DNA from: Streptomyces caelestis
GTDB taxonomy: Bacteria > Actinomycetota > Actinomycetes > Streptomycetales > Streptomycetaceae
Direction of reading: 5' to 3'
NCBI RefSeq assembly: GCF_014205255.1
Contig: NZ_JACHNE010000001.1
Location: 3,224,001-3,288,000, forward strand
Length of the DNA stretch: 64,000 bases
Position numbers and translations under genes: made by a program
Notes under the pieces: model-generated
The model's database searches: none
What the model was told of the DNA's origin: nothing
What the model saw: the letters and a program-made list of their open reading frames with translations, nothing else
Shown: positions 43,237 to 51,411 of the stretch, in pieces
Layout of the letters: each line of letters begins with the position of its first letter
How positions within the stretch are numbered: position 1 is the stretch's first letter

Positions 43237-44082
43237 ATGCCCGAACGGAGCACGACACGACGCCGCCAACTGGGCGCCACCATGCGCAAGTTGCGCTCCC
43301 GCACGGGAATGACGCTTGAGGAAGCCGGGCGCCTGGTCGGCGTATCGAAAGCGACCGTCAGCCGGTACGAGACCACGGCCGGACCGGTCAAGTGGATCGT
43401 CGTCGATGCGCTCTGCCGGGAGTACGGAGCAACGGACGCTGAGCGGCGCGCAGTTGTCAACCTCGCCAAGAACGCCAAGGAGCAGGGCTGGTGGAGCTCT
43501 TTCGCCGACTCCATCCCCGAGAGCATGAACCTGCTGCTCACCCTTGAGGACGAAGCAGTACGTGAGAACCACTTCTGCTGCGTCTACGTCCCTGGTCTCC
43601 TCCAGACGCGCGACTACAGCACAGCGCTCCAGAGGGCCAACGAAGTGCCCTTGGAGTCGGCAGAGGTCGAGCGGCTCGTCGACATCCGCATGAAGCGGCA
43701 GAAGATCCTCACCCGCCCGAAGCCCTTGCACCTGTGGGCGATCCTCGATGAATCGGTGGTCCGCCGCGTGGTCGGCTCGCCGGCGGTCATGAAGGAGCAG
43801 CTCGACCGGCTCCTCGAAGCCAACGAGTCACCGCACATCACTCTCCAGGTGCTGCCGTTCTCCAAAGGGGCGCACGCCGCTGCCCTGGGCAGCTTCGTCA
43901 TCATCGGCGGCCCTGAACCGGCCCTCGACGTCGTGTACGTCGACTTCCACACAGGCTCCCTCTTCCTGGAGAAGGAAGAGGAACTGGAGCGGTACAGACT
44001 TGCGTTCGAGTACCTGCGCGCACAAGCGTTGGACATGGAGGCTTCCTCCGCCCTGATCCATCGCGCCCGCAAGGAGCTCTGA
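43237..44082 (+). CDS. XRE-type helix-turn-helix regulator with DUF5753 domain
   Basis: A 281-aa regulator. The XRE HTH spans residues ~8-65 (LGATMRKLRSRTGMTLEEAGRLVGVSKATVSRYETT). The DUF5753 domain follows, with the typical FCCVYVPGLLQTRDYS and LHLWAILDESVVRRVVGS blocks and LQVLPFSKGAHAA. GGAG precedes the ATG. It is immediately followed by the DUF397 gene (stop and start adjacent). Such pairs act with ATPase-type partners like the divergent gene. Confidence 0.92.
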   Translation: MPERSTTRRRQLGATMRKLRSRTGMTLEEAGRLVGVSKATVSRYETTAGPVKWIVVDALCREYGATDAERRAVVNLAKNAKEQGWWSSFADSIPESMNLLLTLEDEAVRENHFCCVYVPGLLQTRDYSTALQRANEVPLESAEVERLVDIRMKRQKILTRPKPLHLWAILDESVVRRVVGSPAVMKEQLDRLLEANESPHITLQVLPFSKGAHAAALGSFVIIGGPEPALDVVYVDFHTGSLFLEKEEELERYRLAFEYLRAQALDMEASSALIHRARKEL

Positions 44083-44313
44083 ATGCCCGCCAGCCCCCAG
44101 ACCGCCTCCGAGCCGAGGTGGTTCAAGTCGTCGTACAGCGGCGGCAACACCACCGAGTGTCTGGAGTGCGCATACGTCGCTCACGGCGCGCTCATACGCG
44201 ACTCCAAACACCACCAACAGGGGCCCATCGTTTCCATCGGTCGCGAGGCGTGGTGTCGCTTCGTTGGCGCATTGAGTAGCGCCCCGGATCAGGCTGGCGC
44301 CGCGACACTGTAG
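44083..44313 (+). CDS. DUF397 domain protein
   Basis: A 76-aa protein with the DUF397 hallmarks WFKSSYSGGNTTECLECAYV and RDSKHHQQGPIVSIGREAWCRFVGAL. The ATG directly abuts the TGA of the XRE gene, so the pair is co-translated. In characterised Streptomyces pairs, the small DUF397 protein binds and modulates the XRE regulator. The 217 bp that follow contain no gene. Confidence 0.93.
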   Translation: MPASPQTASEPRWFKSSYSGGNTTECLECAYVAHGALIRDSKHHQQGPIVSIGREAWCRFVGALSSAPDQAGAATL

Positions 44314-44530
44314 AAAACTTGGCAAGGACCGCAGGCCAACGCTGGATCCTCGCTGACGGTCACCTTCCGCCTCCACGGCTACGGTCATGCGCATGGCGCT
44401 CTGGCCGCGTCGGTCGGGCTCTGCCTCCCAGGCATGATGCTGCTCACGACTCAAGCTCGGCCTGGAAGCCGTAGGGCAACACCTTGAGCCGGATCAGCCG
44501 ATGATCGAGTGCCGGGTCGCCGAGCCTCGT

Positions 44531-45703
44531 TCACCGATGAGCGGCCAGCACTGCCGCGAGGCCCTCTTGCAGATCTTTGACGAAATACTCGGGAACCTCC
44601 AGCGACGGGAAGTGTCCCCCGATTTCGGGCGACCTCCATCGGACGATTTGCCGGTACCGCTCCTGTGCCCAGGGGCGCGGACACTTCTCGATGTCGCGGG
44701 GATACATAGTGAGTGCTGACGGGACGTTGACCCGAAGTTCGGGGTCGAGCGAGTTGTGGCTTTCGTAGTAGATGCGGGCCGCCGAGGCGCCGGTCCGCGT
44801 CAGCCAATACAGGGTGACGTCGTCAAGCACCCTGTCTATGGAAATCGTCTCGAACGGGCTGTCTTCGGTGTCTGACCACTCGGCGAACTTGTCAAGGATC
44901 CAGGCGAGAAGCCCGACCGGTGAGTCGACGAGCGAGTAGCCGATGGTCTGCGGTCGGGTCGCCTGCTGCTTCGCGTACGCCGCGCGGTGGCGCCAGAAAT
45001 CGCGGGTTTCCTCGGTCCATTCGCGCTCGACCGCCGTCAGCCCGTCCGTTGTCAACCCGGGCGGCGCCTCCGCGAACGTTGTGTGGATGCCGAGAACGTG
45101 CGCCGGGAACCTGCCGCCGAGGACTGTAGTGATCACACCTCCCCAGTCGCCGCCGTGGGCTGCGAACTTGCTGTAGCCGAGCCTTCCCATCAGTTCCACC
45201 CACGCGGCCGCGATCTTTTCGGTCCCCCACCCGGTGGCGGCCGGCTTGTCGCTGTAACCAAAGCCCGGTAGCGATGGAACCACGACGTGGAACGCGGGCG
45301 CGTCTGCATCTTTCGGATCTGCCAGCTCGTCCACTACATCGATGAACCGAGCAATGCTGTCCGGCCAGCCGTGCGTCAAGATCAGAGGAGTGGCATCTGC
45401 GCGCGCGGATCGGCGGTGCAGGAAGTGGATTCCCAGATCATCAATGGTCGTGCGGAACTGGCCGATCCGGTTGAGGCGCTCTTCGAACGACCGCCAGTTG
45501 TACCCGGTGCGCCAGTAGTTCACGACATCGACGAGGTCGGCGAGAGGAACGCCCTGTTCCCATCGGCGAGGGTCGGGCGCGGCGCGATGGACCGTCTCGG
45601 CCTCCGGTAGTCGCGCCGCGGCCAGTCGCGCGCGCAGATCGTCGAGGTCAGCTTCAGGTGCGTGGGCTTCAAATGCTTGCACGTCGCTGGTTGGACGGGG
45701 CAT
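44531..45703 (-). CDS. epoxide hydrolase (alpha/beta hydrolase with EHN domain)
   Basis: A 390-aa protein. The N-terminal EHN segment (DLDDLRARLAAARLPEAE ... WRSFEERLNRIGQFRTTIDDLGIHFLH) precedes an alpha/beta hydrolase with oxyanion motif HGWPDS, nucleophile Asp in HGGDWGG and the C-terminal His in GGHFPSLE. Hydrolysis of epoxides to diols is expected, though the EHN group includes other esterases. ATG start. It is divergent from the CGNR-type regulator across three phased repeats and is a probable target. Confidence 0.9.
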   Translation of the reverse strand: MPRPTSDVQAFEAHAPEADLDDLRARLAAARLPEAETVHRAAPDPRRWEQGVPLADLVDVVNYWRTGYNWRSFEERLNRIGQFRTTIDDLGIHFLHRRSARADATPLILTHGWPDSIARFIDVVDELADPKDADAPAFHVVVPSLPGFGYSDKPAATGWGTEKIAAAWVELMGRLGYSKFAAHGGDWGGVITTVLGGRFPAHVLGIHTTFAEAPPGLTTDGLTAVEREWTEETRDFWRHRAAYAKQQATRPQTIGYSLVDSPVGLLAWILDKFAEWSDTEDSPFETISIDRVLDDVTLYWLTRTGASAARIYYESHNSLDPELRVNVPSALTMYPRDIEKCPRPWAQERYRQIVRWRSPEIGGHFPSLEVPEYFVKDLQEGLAAVLAAHR

Positions 45704-45724
45704 GAGACCTCCTGGCCGTCGTGG

Positions 45725-45797
45725 AACCGGCTACGATCCATCGCGAACCGGCTAAGACGGTTCTAACAGTTCTCCGAGCCACGCCGCAACCGGCTAA
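45725..45797. promoter_or_regulatory. three phased AACCGGCTA repeats, candidate operators
   Basis: AACCGGCTA occurs at 45725, 45746 and 45788, spacings of 21 and 42 bp, i.e. whole multiples of two helical turns. The second and third copies continue into GGTT to give AACC-N9-GGTT inverted repeats. They fill the 103-bp gap between the divergent epoxide hydrolase and CGNR genes. Confidence 0.7.
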
Positions 45798-45806
45798 GGT
45801 GGTTCC

Positions 45807-46382
45807 ATGTGTGCTGCCTTCCCTGACTTCCGCCTCGGTAACGTGCTGGCGACCAGCTTCACGGGGACTCTGTCGGAGCGTCATGGCAACGCTGTGGAGC
45901 GCATTCCCACGCCGCAGCGACTCATCGACTGGCTGGCGGTGAACGGTCTCGCCGTGGACTCCTGCACCACTGCCCAGCTCGACCTCGCTCGGGAACTGAG
46001 GGAGTCGATTCACGCCGCCGCGACAGCGGCCGCGATCCAGGACGCTCTCCCTGCGCCTGCTGTCCACGTCATCAATGACCGCAGCGCTCAGGGTCGGGCC
46101 GCGGCGATCCTGACGCCCGAGGGTGAGCGGCGATGGCGGCTCAGCTCGGCTTCCTGCGTGGAAGATGCCCTCAGCGTGATCGCCGCCGACGCGATCAGCA
46201 TCATCGCGGGCGAACGAGACGGAAAATTGGCCTTGTGCGCATCACCAACCTGCCGAGCCGCCTTCTTCGACACCAGCCAAAGTCGCACCCGCAAATGGTG
46301 TGACATGAACACGTGTGGGAATCGTCAGAAGAAGGCGCGCTTCAAGGCCAACCAGCGCCAAAACCCCAGATCAACGGGGTGA
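45807..46382 (+). CDS. ABATE / CGNR zinc-finger protein (predicted regulator)
   Basis: A 191-aa protein. The N-terminal ABATE-type domain (FRLGNVLATSFTGTLSERHGNAVERIPTPQRLIDWL) precedes the C-terminal CGNR zinc finger, LCASPTCRAAFFDTSQSRTRKWCDMNTCGNRQKKARF. CGNR proteins are putative DNA-binding stress regulators of actinobacteria. The gene starts nine bases after the last AACCGGCTA repeat, which points to autoregulation and control of the divergent epoxide hydrolase. Confidence 0.87.
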   Translation: MCAAFPDFRLGNVLATSFTGTLSERHGNAVERIPTPQRLIDWLAVNGLAVDSCTTAQLDLARELRESIHAAATAAAIQDALPAPAVHVINDRSAQGRAAAILTPEGERRWRLSSASCVEDALSVIAADAISIIAGERDGKLALCASPTCRAAFFDTSQSRTRKWCDMNTCGNRQKKARFKANQRQNPRSTG

Positions 46383-46385
46383 TCG

Positions 46386-46871
46386 TTACCTCGGTGTGGG
46401 CGGGTAGGCGTGGAGGCCTTCCAGAATGCGCGCCGCGTCCGGTGGGGTCGGTACGACACCCGGGAGTGGGGTCATCACCCAATGCGCTTTCTCCCAGGTG
46501 ATGGTCTCGGTGACGCGGACGGGGCGGTTCTTCGGGCCTGCGGTGCCGGCTATGTCCACTTTCCATACGCCCGCGAACTCCGAGGTGCGCGTCCACCGGA
46601 CGTCCCAGCCCTGTCCGCCGTACGCCTTGATCCGGGCGCGGGCGTCCTTGGAGCCCTGAGGGTGGGCGTCGAGCAGCCCGGCCAGTCCGTCCTCGTCCGA
46701 TGTGTTGAGGAACCGCACGTAGTCGCGCAGGAAACGGTCCTGGTCCGCCAGGTCGGGTTTCGCGGACGCGGAGTCGTCCCCGCCGCCGCAGGCGGTGAGC
46801 AGTACCGCGCAGAGCACCGCGATGAGCAGCCCGAGGCGACGCCGCCATGAATGGTGGGTGAGGCAGGGCAC
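46386..46871 (-). CDS. secreted lipoprotein, unknown
   Basis: A 161-aa protein. A basic n-region (RRRLG) and hydrophobic core end in the lipobox LLTAC followed by GGGDDSAS, typical of Streptomyces lipoproteins. A small alpha/beta domain follows (LADQDRFLRDYVRFLNTSDEDGLAGLLDAHPQ). I chose GTG at 46871; a TTG at 46910 inside the upstream gene is the alternative, and neither has a good ribosome-binding site. It is convergent with the CGNR gene (3-bp gap). Function unknown. Confidence 0.68.
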   Translation of the reverse strand: MPCLTHHSWRRRLGLLIAVLCAVLLTACGGGDDSASAKPDLADQDRFLRDYVRFLNTSDEDGLAGLLDAHPQGSKDARARIKAYGGQGWDVRWTRTSEFAGVWKVDIAGTAGPKNRPVRVTETITWEKAHWVMTPLPGVVPTPPDAARILEGLHAYPPTPR

Positions 46872-46887
46872 CAGCGAGCGACCGACG

Positions 46888-47394
46888 TCAGGACGTTGAG
46901 AACTTGGCAACGTATGCGTCGAAGGGCTCGATGCCGACCTCCGCGCGGAGTTCGTCCATGCGCTCGGGTTCTTCGCAGGGCCACGGGACCGGTGCCCCGT
47001 CCTTCACGCCGGCGATCTGTGTGCCGTAGAGCTGTTTGCGGCCTTCGTTGACCAGCGTGCGGTCGCGGAGGAAGGCCAGTTCACGGGGGCTGGCCGAGCC
47101 TGCCGACACCGCCTGCCGCATGAGGTGGAGGGCGCGGCGCTGGACGTCGAGCTGCCGGTCGGCGTGCTGGGCGATCAGCCACGCTGCGCGGGCGGCCTCC
47201 TCGCCGACCAGTTCCGCCGTCGGCCAGCCGTGTTCGTCCATGATCTCGCTGAGCCGGTCACCGTGCCGTGCGGTCAGCCGGCGCCATGCCAGCTGCTCGG
47301 CGGGGTCATCGCTGTTCGCGTGGACCGAGGACTGGTGATCGGCCGCAGCCATGGCCGTGAGTTCCTCCGCCAGCGCGGCAACGTCGTGCGCCAC
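46888..47394 (-). CDS. DUF6624-like protein
   Basis: A 168-aa soluble, mostly helical protein with the pattern ARHGDRLSEIMDEHGWPTAELVGEEAARAAWLIAQHAD ... RKQLYGTQ, characteristic of the DUF6624 group. The GTG at 47394 sits six bases after GGGAG, better than the TTG just upstream. Biochemical function not known; members are common single genes in actinobacteria. Confidence 0.75.
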   Translation of the reverse strand: MAHDVAALAEELTAMAAADHQSSVHANSDDPAEQLAWRRLTARHGDRLSEIMDEHGWPTAELVGEEAARAAWLIAQHADRQLDVQRRALHLMRQAVSAGSASPRELAFLRDRTLVNEGRKQLYGTQIAGVKDGAPVPWPCEEPERMDELRAEVGIEPFDAYVAKFSTS

Positions 47395-47546
47395 TCTCAA
47401 CTCCCGGTTCTGGTAGGTGTGTTGTGCCCGTTCCCCCGCAAGCCTAGGGGTGCATATCGGGTATAAAGATCATTCTGGAGAACGGTGACAGGCACCTCCA
47501 TGGACCGCGATAATGGATTTACCCCCGGAGCCAGAGCGTCCCGGCG

Positions 47547-47933
47547 TCAGTTCTCCACCCGGTCCAGTTCTCCCCGTTCGATGCAGAACTCGTTGCCCTC
47601 GGGGTCGGCCATGACGACCCAGCCTCTGCCGTTGGGGAGGGTGCGGTCGGTGAGGATGCGGGCGCCGAGGGCCACGGCGCGTTCGACCTCCTCGGAGCGG
47701 GTGCGGCCTGTGGGCTGGAGGTCGAAGTGGATGCGGTTCTTGGTCGCCTTGCCTTCCTCGACGCTGACGAAGAGGAGGCCGGGGGCGCCGTCCGGGAACT
47801 CGATCAGCACCTCGGGGTCGCCGGGCTTGTCCTCGTCGGAGATCGGGTGGCCGAGCAACTCGGCCCAGAAACAGGCCAGTTCGTAGGGATCTCCCGTGCA
47901 GTCGAAGGTGATGTGACGGATAGCGGGGTTCAA
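47547..47933 (-). CDS. VOC family (glyoxalase-like) protein
   Basis: A 128-aa vicinal oxygen chelate protein, with paired beta-alpha-beta-beta-beta modules: IRHITFDCTGDPYELACFWAELLGHPI and RIHFDLQPTGR ... VVMADPEGNEFCIERG. It starts at TTG 47933, eight bases after GGGAG; the longer upstream frame lacks family sequence. Possible roles include antibiotic resistance or small-molecule isomerisation; metal ligands cannot be assigned with certainty. Confidence 0.85.
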   Translation of the reverse strand: MNPAIRHITFDCTGDPYELACFWAELLGHPISDEDKPGDPEVLIEFPDGAPGLLFVSVEEGKATKNRIHFDLQPTGRTRSEEVERAVALGARILTDRTLPNGRGWVVMADPEGNEFCIERGELDRVEN

Positions 47934-48009
47934 CGGTCGTCTCCCTCGGGCGGATTGGGCGCGGCGGTGCGCCACCGCAGGGTGGGCGGGGAGAGGGGGC
48001 CCTGTCGAA

Positions 48010-48495
48010 CTATTTTCCGTCGTCGGGGAGGTTTCCGTTGCCGCCCAGGTTGGCGACGATCCGGCGCAGGACGTTGATCGTCACGACGAAATCGGCGGGT
48101 GCGACGCCCTGGTGGGCTCGGTCGTGGACGTGGAGGTTGCGTTCCCGGGCGCGGAGGCGGCCGGCCTCGCCCTCCTCGGTCAGGGTCATGGCGCCCGTCG
48201 CGTCCTCCGTGAGCCAGCCCCGGGCGATCAGGTCGTCGTAGACCTCGTCGAAGTCGGTGTTCAGGTCGTCGTAGGGGGTCAGGCGGTCGGTCAGGGTCGC
48301 GCGGGTCCATGAGCCGGGGGCGCCGGCGGCGTGATTGAGGGTCCACCAGTGGGGCTGGGTGAGGCCCTCCACCGCCAGTTGGGCCCGGAGGGCTCCCACC
48401 ACCAGGCGGTAGGCCTGGCCCGTCCATGCGCCGATCGGCTGGGCGGCCAGCTCGTCGTGCGTGTACTCCTTGAGGTCCTTCATGTGCGTGCTCAC
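48010..48495 (-). CDS. MarR-like winged-helix regulator
   Basis: A 161-aa protein. A MarR-type layout is seen: helical start (IGAWTGQAYRLVVGALRAQLAVEGLTQPHWWTLNHAAGAP), a winged helix (ATLTDRLTPYDDL ... VYDDLIARGWLTEDATGAMTLTEEG) and a C-terminal dimer helix. Of several in-frame starts, the GTG at 48495, seven bases after GGGAGG, looks best. It is next to and co-directional with an alpha/beta hydrolase gene. Confidence 0.78.
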   Translation of the reverse strand: MSTHMKDLKEYTHDELAAQPIGAWTGQAYRLVVGALRAQLAVEGLTQPHWWTLNHAAGAPGSWTRATLTDRLTPYDDLNTDFDEVYDDLIARGWLTEDATGAMTLTEEGEAGRLRARERNLHVHDRAHQGVAPADFVVTINVLRRIVANLGGNGNLPDDGK

Positions 48496-48562
48496 GCGCA
48501 CCCCTCCCGTGGTTGCCTGGACACGATCAACGTAGGACCTCGACCTTGGTTGAGGTCAAGGG

Positions 48563-49360
48563 TCAGCTGTTGAAGGTCCTGATCGCCTCGTAGAGGCGGT
48601 CCGGCTGGTCCAGGTGGACGTCGTGGGCCGCGTCGGGGATGCGGGTGAGCCGGGTGTGCGGGCGGTGGGTGAGCATCGTGGCCGGTTCGTCGGGGCGCAT
48701 GGTGCCGTGTTCGCCCTGGATGAGGAGGGTGGGGCAGGTGATGCGGGACCACTCGGTCCAGTAGGCCGTGGTGGCCAGTTCGGCGACCGTGTCGATGATC
48801 GTGGTGCGGTCCCACGCCGGATACCAGCCGTCTTCTCGTTTCTCCAGGCTCCTCGTCCAGGCCTCGTGCCCCAGGAAGGCCGTCGCCTCGTCGAGGGACG
48901 TGAAGGGGGTCGGCCAGCTGTCCAGCCAGGTCGCGATCTGCGCGGGGAGGTCGGGGGCCGGGCCCGCCGGGCCCGCTTCGACGAGGATCAGGGACTTCAC
49001 GAGGTGGGGGTGTGCCGCGGCCAGCAGCATGGCCGTGTGGCCGCCCAGGGACTGGCCCAGCAGCGTCACGGGAGCCAGGCCGAGTTCCTCGATCAGGGCT
49101 ACGGCGTCCCGGACATGGGCCGCGCGGGTCGTGGTCGCCGGGGTGCGGGTGCTGGCGCCGTGGCCCCGGGCGTCGTACGTCACCACGCGGTGGCCGTCGG
49201 CCGACAGCTGCGCGGCGAGGGCGTCCCACTCGCCCTGGTGGCCTGCCAGGCCGTGCAGGAGGAGGAACGTGGCCGCGGGTTCCCCGGCGGGGTGGTGGTC
49301 CCGGTGGGCGAGGTGCGTGCCGTCGGGGGTGGTGAGGGTCGCGGACCTCGTACGGGTCAA
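48563..49360 (-). CDS. alpha/beta hydrolase
   Basis: A 265-aa hydrolase. The nucleophile elbow is GQSLGGH, the oxyanion region LLLHGLAGHQGEWD, the acid is in LLIQGEHGTM or nearby, and the His is in DAAHDVHLD. It starts at TTG, seven bases after AGGAG. Substrate unknown; sequence style is that of lactonase/esterase-type proteins. The MarR-like regulator gene lies just downstream. Confidence 0.87.
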   Translation of the reverse strand: MTRTRSATLTTPDGTHLAHRDHHPAGEPAATFLLLHGLAGHQGEWDALAAQLSADGHRVVTYDARGHGASTRTPATTTRAAHVRDAVALIEELGLAPVTLLGQSLGGHTAMLLAAAHPHLVKSLILVEAGPAGPAPDLPAQIATWLDSWPTPFTSLDEATAFLGHEAWTRSLEKREDGWYPAWDRTTIIDTVAELATTAYWTEWSRITCPTLLIQGEHGTMRPDEPATMLTHRPHTRLTRIPDAAHDVHLDQPDRLYEAIRTFNS

Positions 49361-49480
49361 GTGGCGGCTCCTGTCGGTGCTTGGCCGTCTGCTCGGCGGC
49401 CATCTGCTCGACGACCATCTGCCCGACGGCCACCTCCCGTTCGTCCAGGAGGAGGTGGCCGTCGTACGCGGTTCAGGAGC

Positions 49481-49978
49481 CTACGACGCCGGGCTCAGGT
49501 CCGCACGGCCGAACAGGAGGGCGTAGCCGGCGGGGAGCTGGGCCAGGACGCGGGTCACCAGGTCGTCGCCGACCAGGGGCGGCAGCACGCTCAGGACCGA
49601 GCTGACGTCCCAGCGCGCCGTGGCGGGGGTCGCTCCCTCGATACGGGCCGCGACGGAGTCGACGAACTCCGCGGCGGTCAGCCGGCGCGTGACCGGGATC
49701 TGGGAGGCGACCACCCGGGCGGCCTCTTCGGGCAGGGCACGGGCGAGGTCGACCCGTTCGTCGCCGATCACATGACCGCCGAGGGCGGACAGGACGATAC
49801 GGGTGACCCGTTCCGCCTCCGACCTGGTGGGGTACTGGCCCGACTCCCGCACCGCTTCGATCAGCCGGGCCCAGGCGTTGTCGTCGTCCCGGGCGTGCTG
49901 CTCGCGCGCCGGGGCGGGAATCACGGTCTTCGGGGTCGTGAGAGCAGTCGTCACACTTGGCACCGTCGTCACGCTCAT
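49481..49978 (-). CDS. DUF2267 domain protein
   Basis: A 165-aa soluble protein whose C-terminal two thirds match DUF2267 (WARLIEAVRESGQYPTRSEAERVTRIVLSALGGHVIGDERVDLARALPEEAARVV ... LAQLPAGYALLFG). DUF2267 proteins are helical and often linked to stress conditions. The adjacent hsp20 gene, co-directional and ~145 bp upstream, supports a stress context. GGAGGA precedes the ATG. Confidence 0.85.
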   Translation of the reverse strand: MSVTTVPSVTTALTTPKTVIPAPAREQHARDDDNAWARLIEAVRESGQYPTRSEAERVTRIVLSALGGHVIGDERVDLARALPEEAARVVASQIPVTRRLTAAEFVDSVAARIEGATPATARWDVSSVLSVLPPLVGDDLVTRVLAQLPAGYALLFGRADLSPAS

Positions 49979-50123
49979 GTACGGGTCTTCCTCCGGATCC
50001 GGTCCTGCGTGGCGCCGCCGGACTCGGACTCCGGCGTCGCGGGGGCGGGGTGGGGGCTGTCCCGCGGGTGGGACGTCCTCGGGACAGCCCTCGTGAGTGC
50101 GTGGGTACGTGAGTGCCGTGCCG

Positions 50124-50549
50124 TCAGCCGCTGAGCTGCCTGGGCTTGTCGCCGCCCGTGATCTGGATGCGGCGCGGCTTGGCCTGCTCGGCCACCGGGA
50201 TGCGCAGCGTCAGGACGCCGGCCTCGTACGAGGCGTCGATGCGCTCCGTGTCCAGCGTGTCGCCGAGGAAGAGCTGGCGGGTGAAGCTGCCGGCGGGACG
50301 CTCGGCGACGAGCAGCTCCGCGCCCTCGGGGGCGGGGGACCTGCGTTCGGCTCGGACGTTCAGGACGTTGCGTTCGACGTCCAGCTCGATCGTCTCGGGG
50401 TCGATGCCGGGGAGGTCGAAGTGGACGAAGAAGTCGTCCCCGGAGCGGTAGGCATCCATCGCCATCGCCGACGGGCGGGTGGCGGGGCCGAAGACCTGCT
50501 GGGTGAGCCGGTCGAGTTCACGGAAGGGGTCCGTGCGCATGAGCATCAC
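50124..50549 (-). CDS. Hsp20 small heat-shock protein
   Basis: A 141-aa alpha-crystallin chaperone. [14 protein letters not shown] at the N-terminus, the crystallin domain from [39 protein letters not shown] to [11 protein letters not shown], and the C-terminal RRIQI (IxI-like) anchor are present. GAGGAG lies ahead of both the GTG (50549) and ATG (50546) starts. The promoter overlaps a HAIR site, so HspR control is likely, which differs from the RheA control known for Hsp18 of S. albus. Confidence 0.93.
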   Translation of the reverse strand: MMLMRTDPFRELDRLTQQVFGPATRPSAMAMDAYRSGDDFFVHFDLPGIDPETIELDVERNVLNVRAERRSPAPEGAELLVAERPAGSFTRQLFLGDTLDTERIDASYEAGVLTLRIPVAEQAKPRRIQITGGDKPRQLSG

Positions 50550-50605
50550 TGGTCACTCCTCTCTCCAGGCGCTGTCGGTGCGATGCCCTACGTTCTTCGC
50601 CTTCT

Positions 50606-50647
50606 TATATAACTCGGAGCCGGAAACTTGACAAGCCTCGACTCAGG
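50606..50647 (-). promoter_or_regulatory. hsp20 promoter with HAIR (HspR) operator
   Basis: On the minus strand, TTGTCA (-35) and TATATA (-10) are separated by exactly 17 bp. Overlapping the -35, the plus strand reads CTTGACA-N7-ACTCAGG, matching the HspR consensus CTTGAGT-N7-ACTCAAG at 11 of 14 positions with the correct spacing. Confidence 0.78.
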
Positions 50648-50753
50648 TTGGACGGCCTTGGGTGACACGCCTTCGTTCGCCCCCGGTGCTTGTGCCCCCG
50701 ACCTGGAGAGTTAGCCTCGGAGATCGCTGACCGGGCAGGAGCAGGAGGCAGGT

Positions 50754-51056
50754 ATGGCGAAGGTTCCCAGTGCGGTGATCGCCGCGAGCGGGCTCGTGGG
50801 CGGATACGGCGTGGCGCGCTGGACCAGGCAGCGGCCGCTCGGCGGGGTCGTGCTCGCCGTCGCCGGGGCCGCGGCCGCGCGGCAGTGGCGGCAGCAGGCC
50901 GGTGGGGTGGCCGCGGGGGCGTTGTCGGCCGCGTATGTCGCCGCCTTCGCCGGGTCCCATCCGCTGGCGAAGAAGGTGGGTGCCTGGCCTGCCGTGTTCG
51001 GGGTGGCGGGGGCCGTGGGGCTGACGTCGTGGGTGGTCGCCGACCGGCGCGGTTGA
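50754..51056 (+). CDS. small membrane protein
   Basis: A 100-aa Ala/Gly/Val-rich protein with three or four short hydrophobic helices (about 6-20, 29-42, 52-67, 77-95) and basic loops (RWTRQRPLGG, ARQWRQQ). The ATG follows AGGAGG. It is divergent from hsp20 and so may share stress-responsive control. No function known. Confidence 0.65.
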   Translation: MAKVPSAVIAASGLVGGYGVARWTRQRPLGGVVLAVAGAAAARQWRQQAGGVAAGALSAAYVAAFAGSHPLAKKVGAWPAVFGVAGAVGLTSWVVADRRG

Positions 51057-51164
51057 GCCGGGATGGGCGGTTGCGTCCGGCTGAACGGTTGCGTCCGGCT
51101 GCGCGGTTGAGCGCCGGGCCGCGCTCCGGGCCTTCGGCCTCCGGGGCGGGTCGCGCGCACGGCA

Positions 51165-51201
51165 AAGAACCCCGGCCCTGAAACTCAGGGCCGGGGTTCT
51201 T
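51165..51201. terminator. 17-bp perfect hairpin, bidirectional terminator
   Basis: Arms AAGAACCCCGGCCCTGA and TCAGGGCCGGGGTTCTT with an AAC loop. A-rich 5' and T-rich 3' ends let it work in both directions: for the small membrane gene on the plus strand and the tRNA-like gene on the minus strand. Confidence 0.85.
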
Positions 51202-51207
51202 GTCTGG

Positions 51208-51277
51208 AGCGCCGGGCAGGCCTTGCACCTGCATCTCCCCGCAGGAAGCGGGACGTCTTTCCTTGGACCACCAACGC
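51208..51277 (-). tRNA. noncanonical tRNA-Gly (TCC)-like gene
   Basis: On the minus strand: acceptor GCGTTGG/CCGGCGC (seven pairs, two G-U), short D arm GTC/GAC, anticodon stem TCCCG/CGGGG with loop CTTCCTG (anticodon TCC), a 4-nt variable region, T arm GCAGG/CCTGC with loop TGCAAGG, discriminator T, then an encoded CCA (51205-51207). It lacks the usual TTCRA T-loop and a purine at position 37, so it may be a specialised or degenerate tRNA. The terminator lies a few bases downstream. Confidence 0.7.
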
Positions 51278-51411
51278 ATCGTCCGTCTACCGGAGTCCGG
51301 CGACCGGATGCAGATCAACTATAGCGCAGTTTTTGTTATCGCCTTCGCCGTCCGGCCGTCTCCTCAACGTCCCCCGCAGGAACGCGACTTACGACGTTGA
51401 GGTACGACAGC

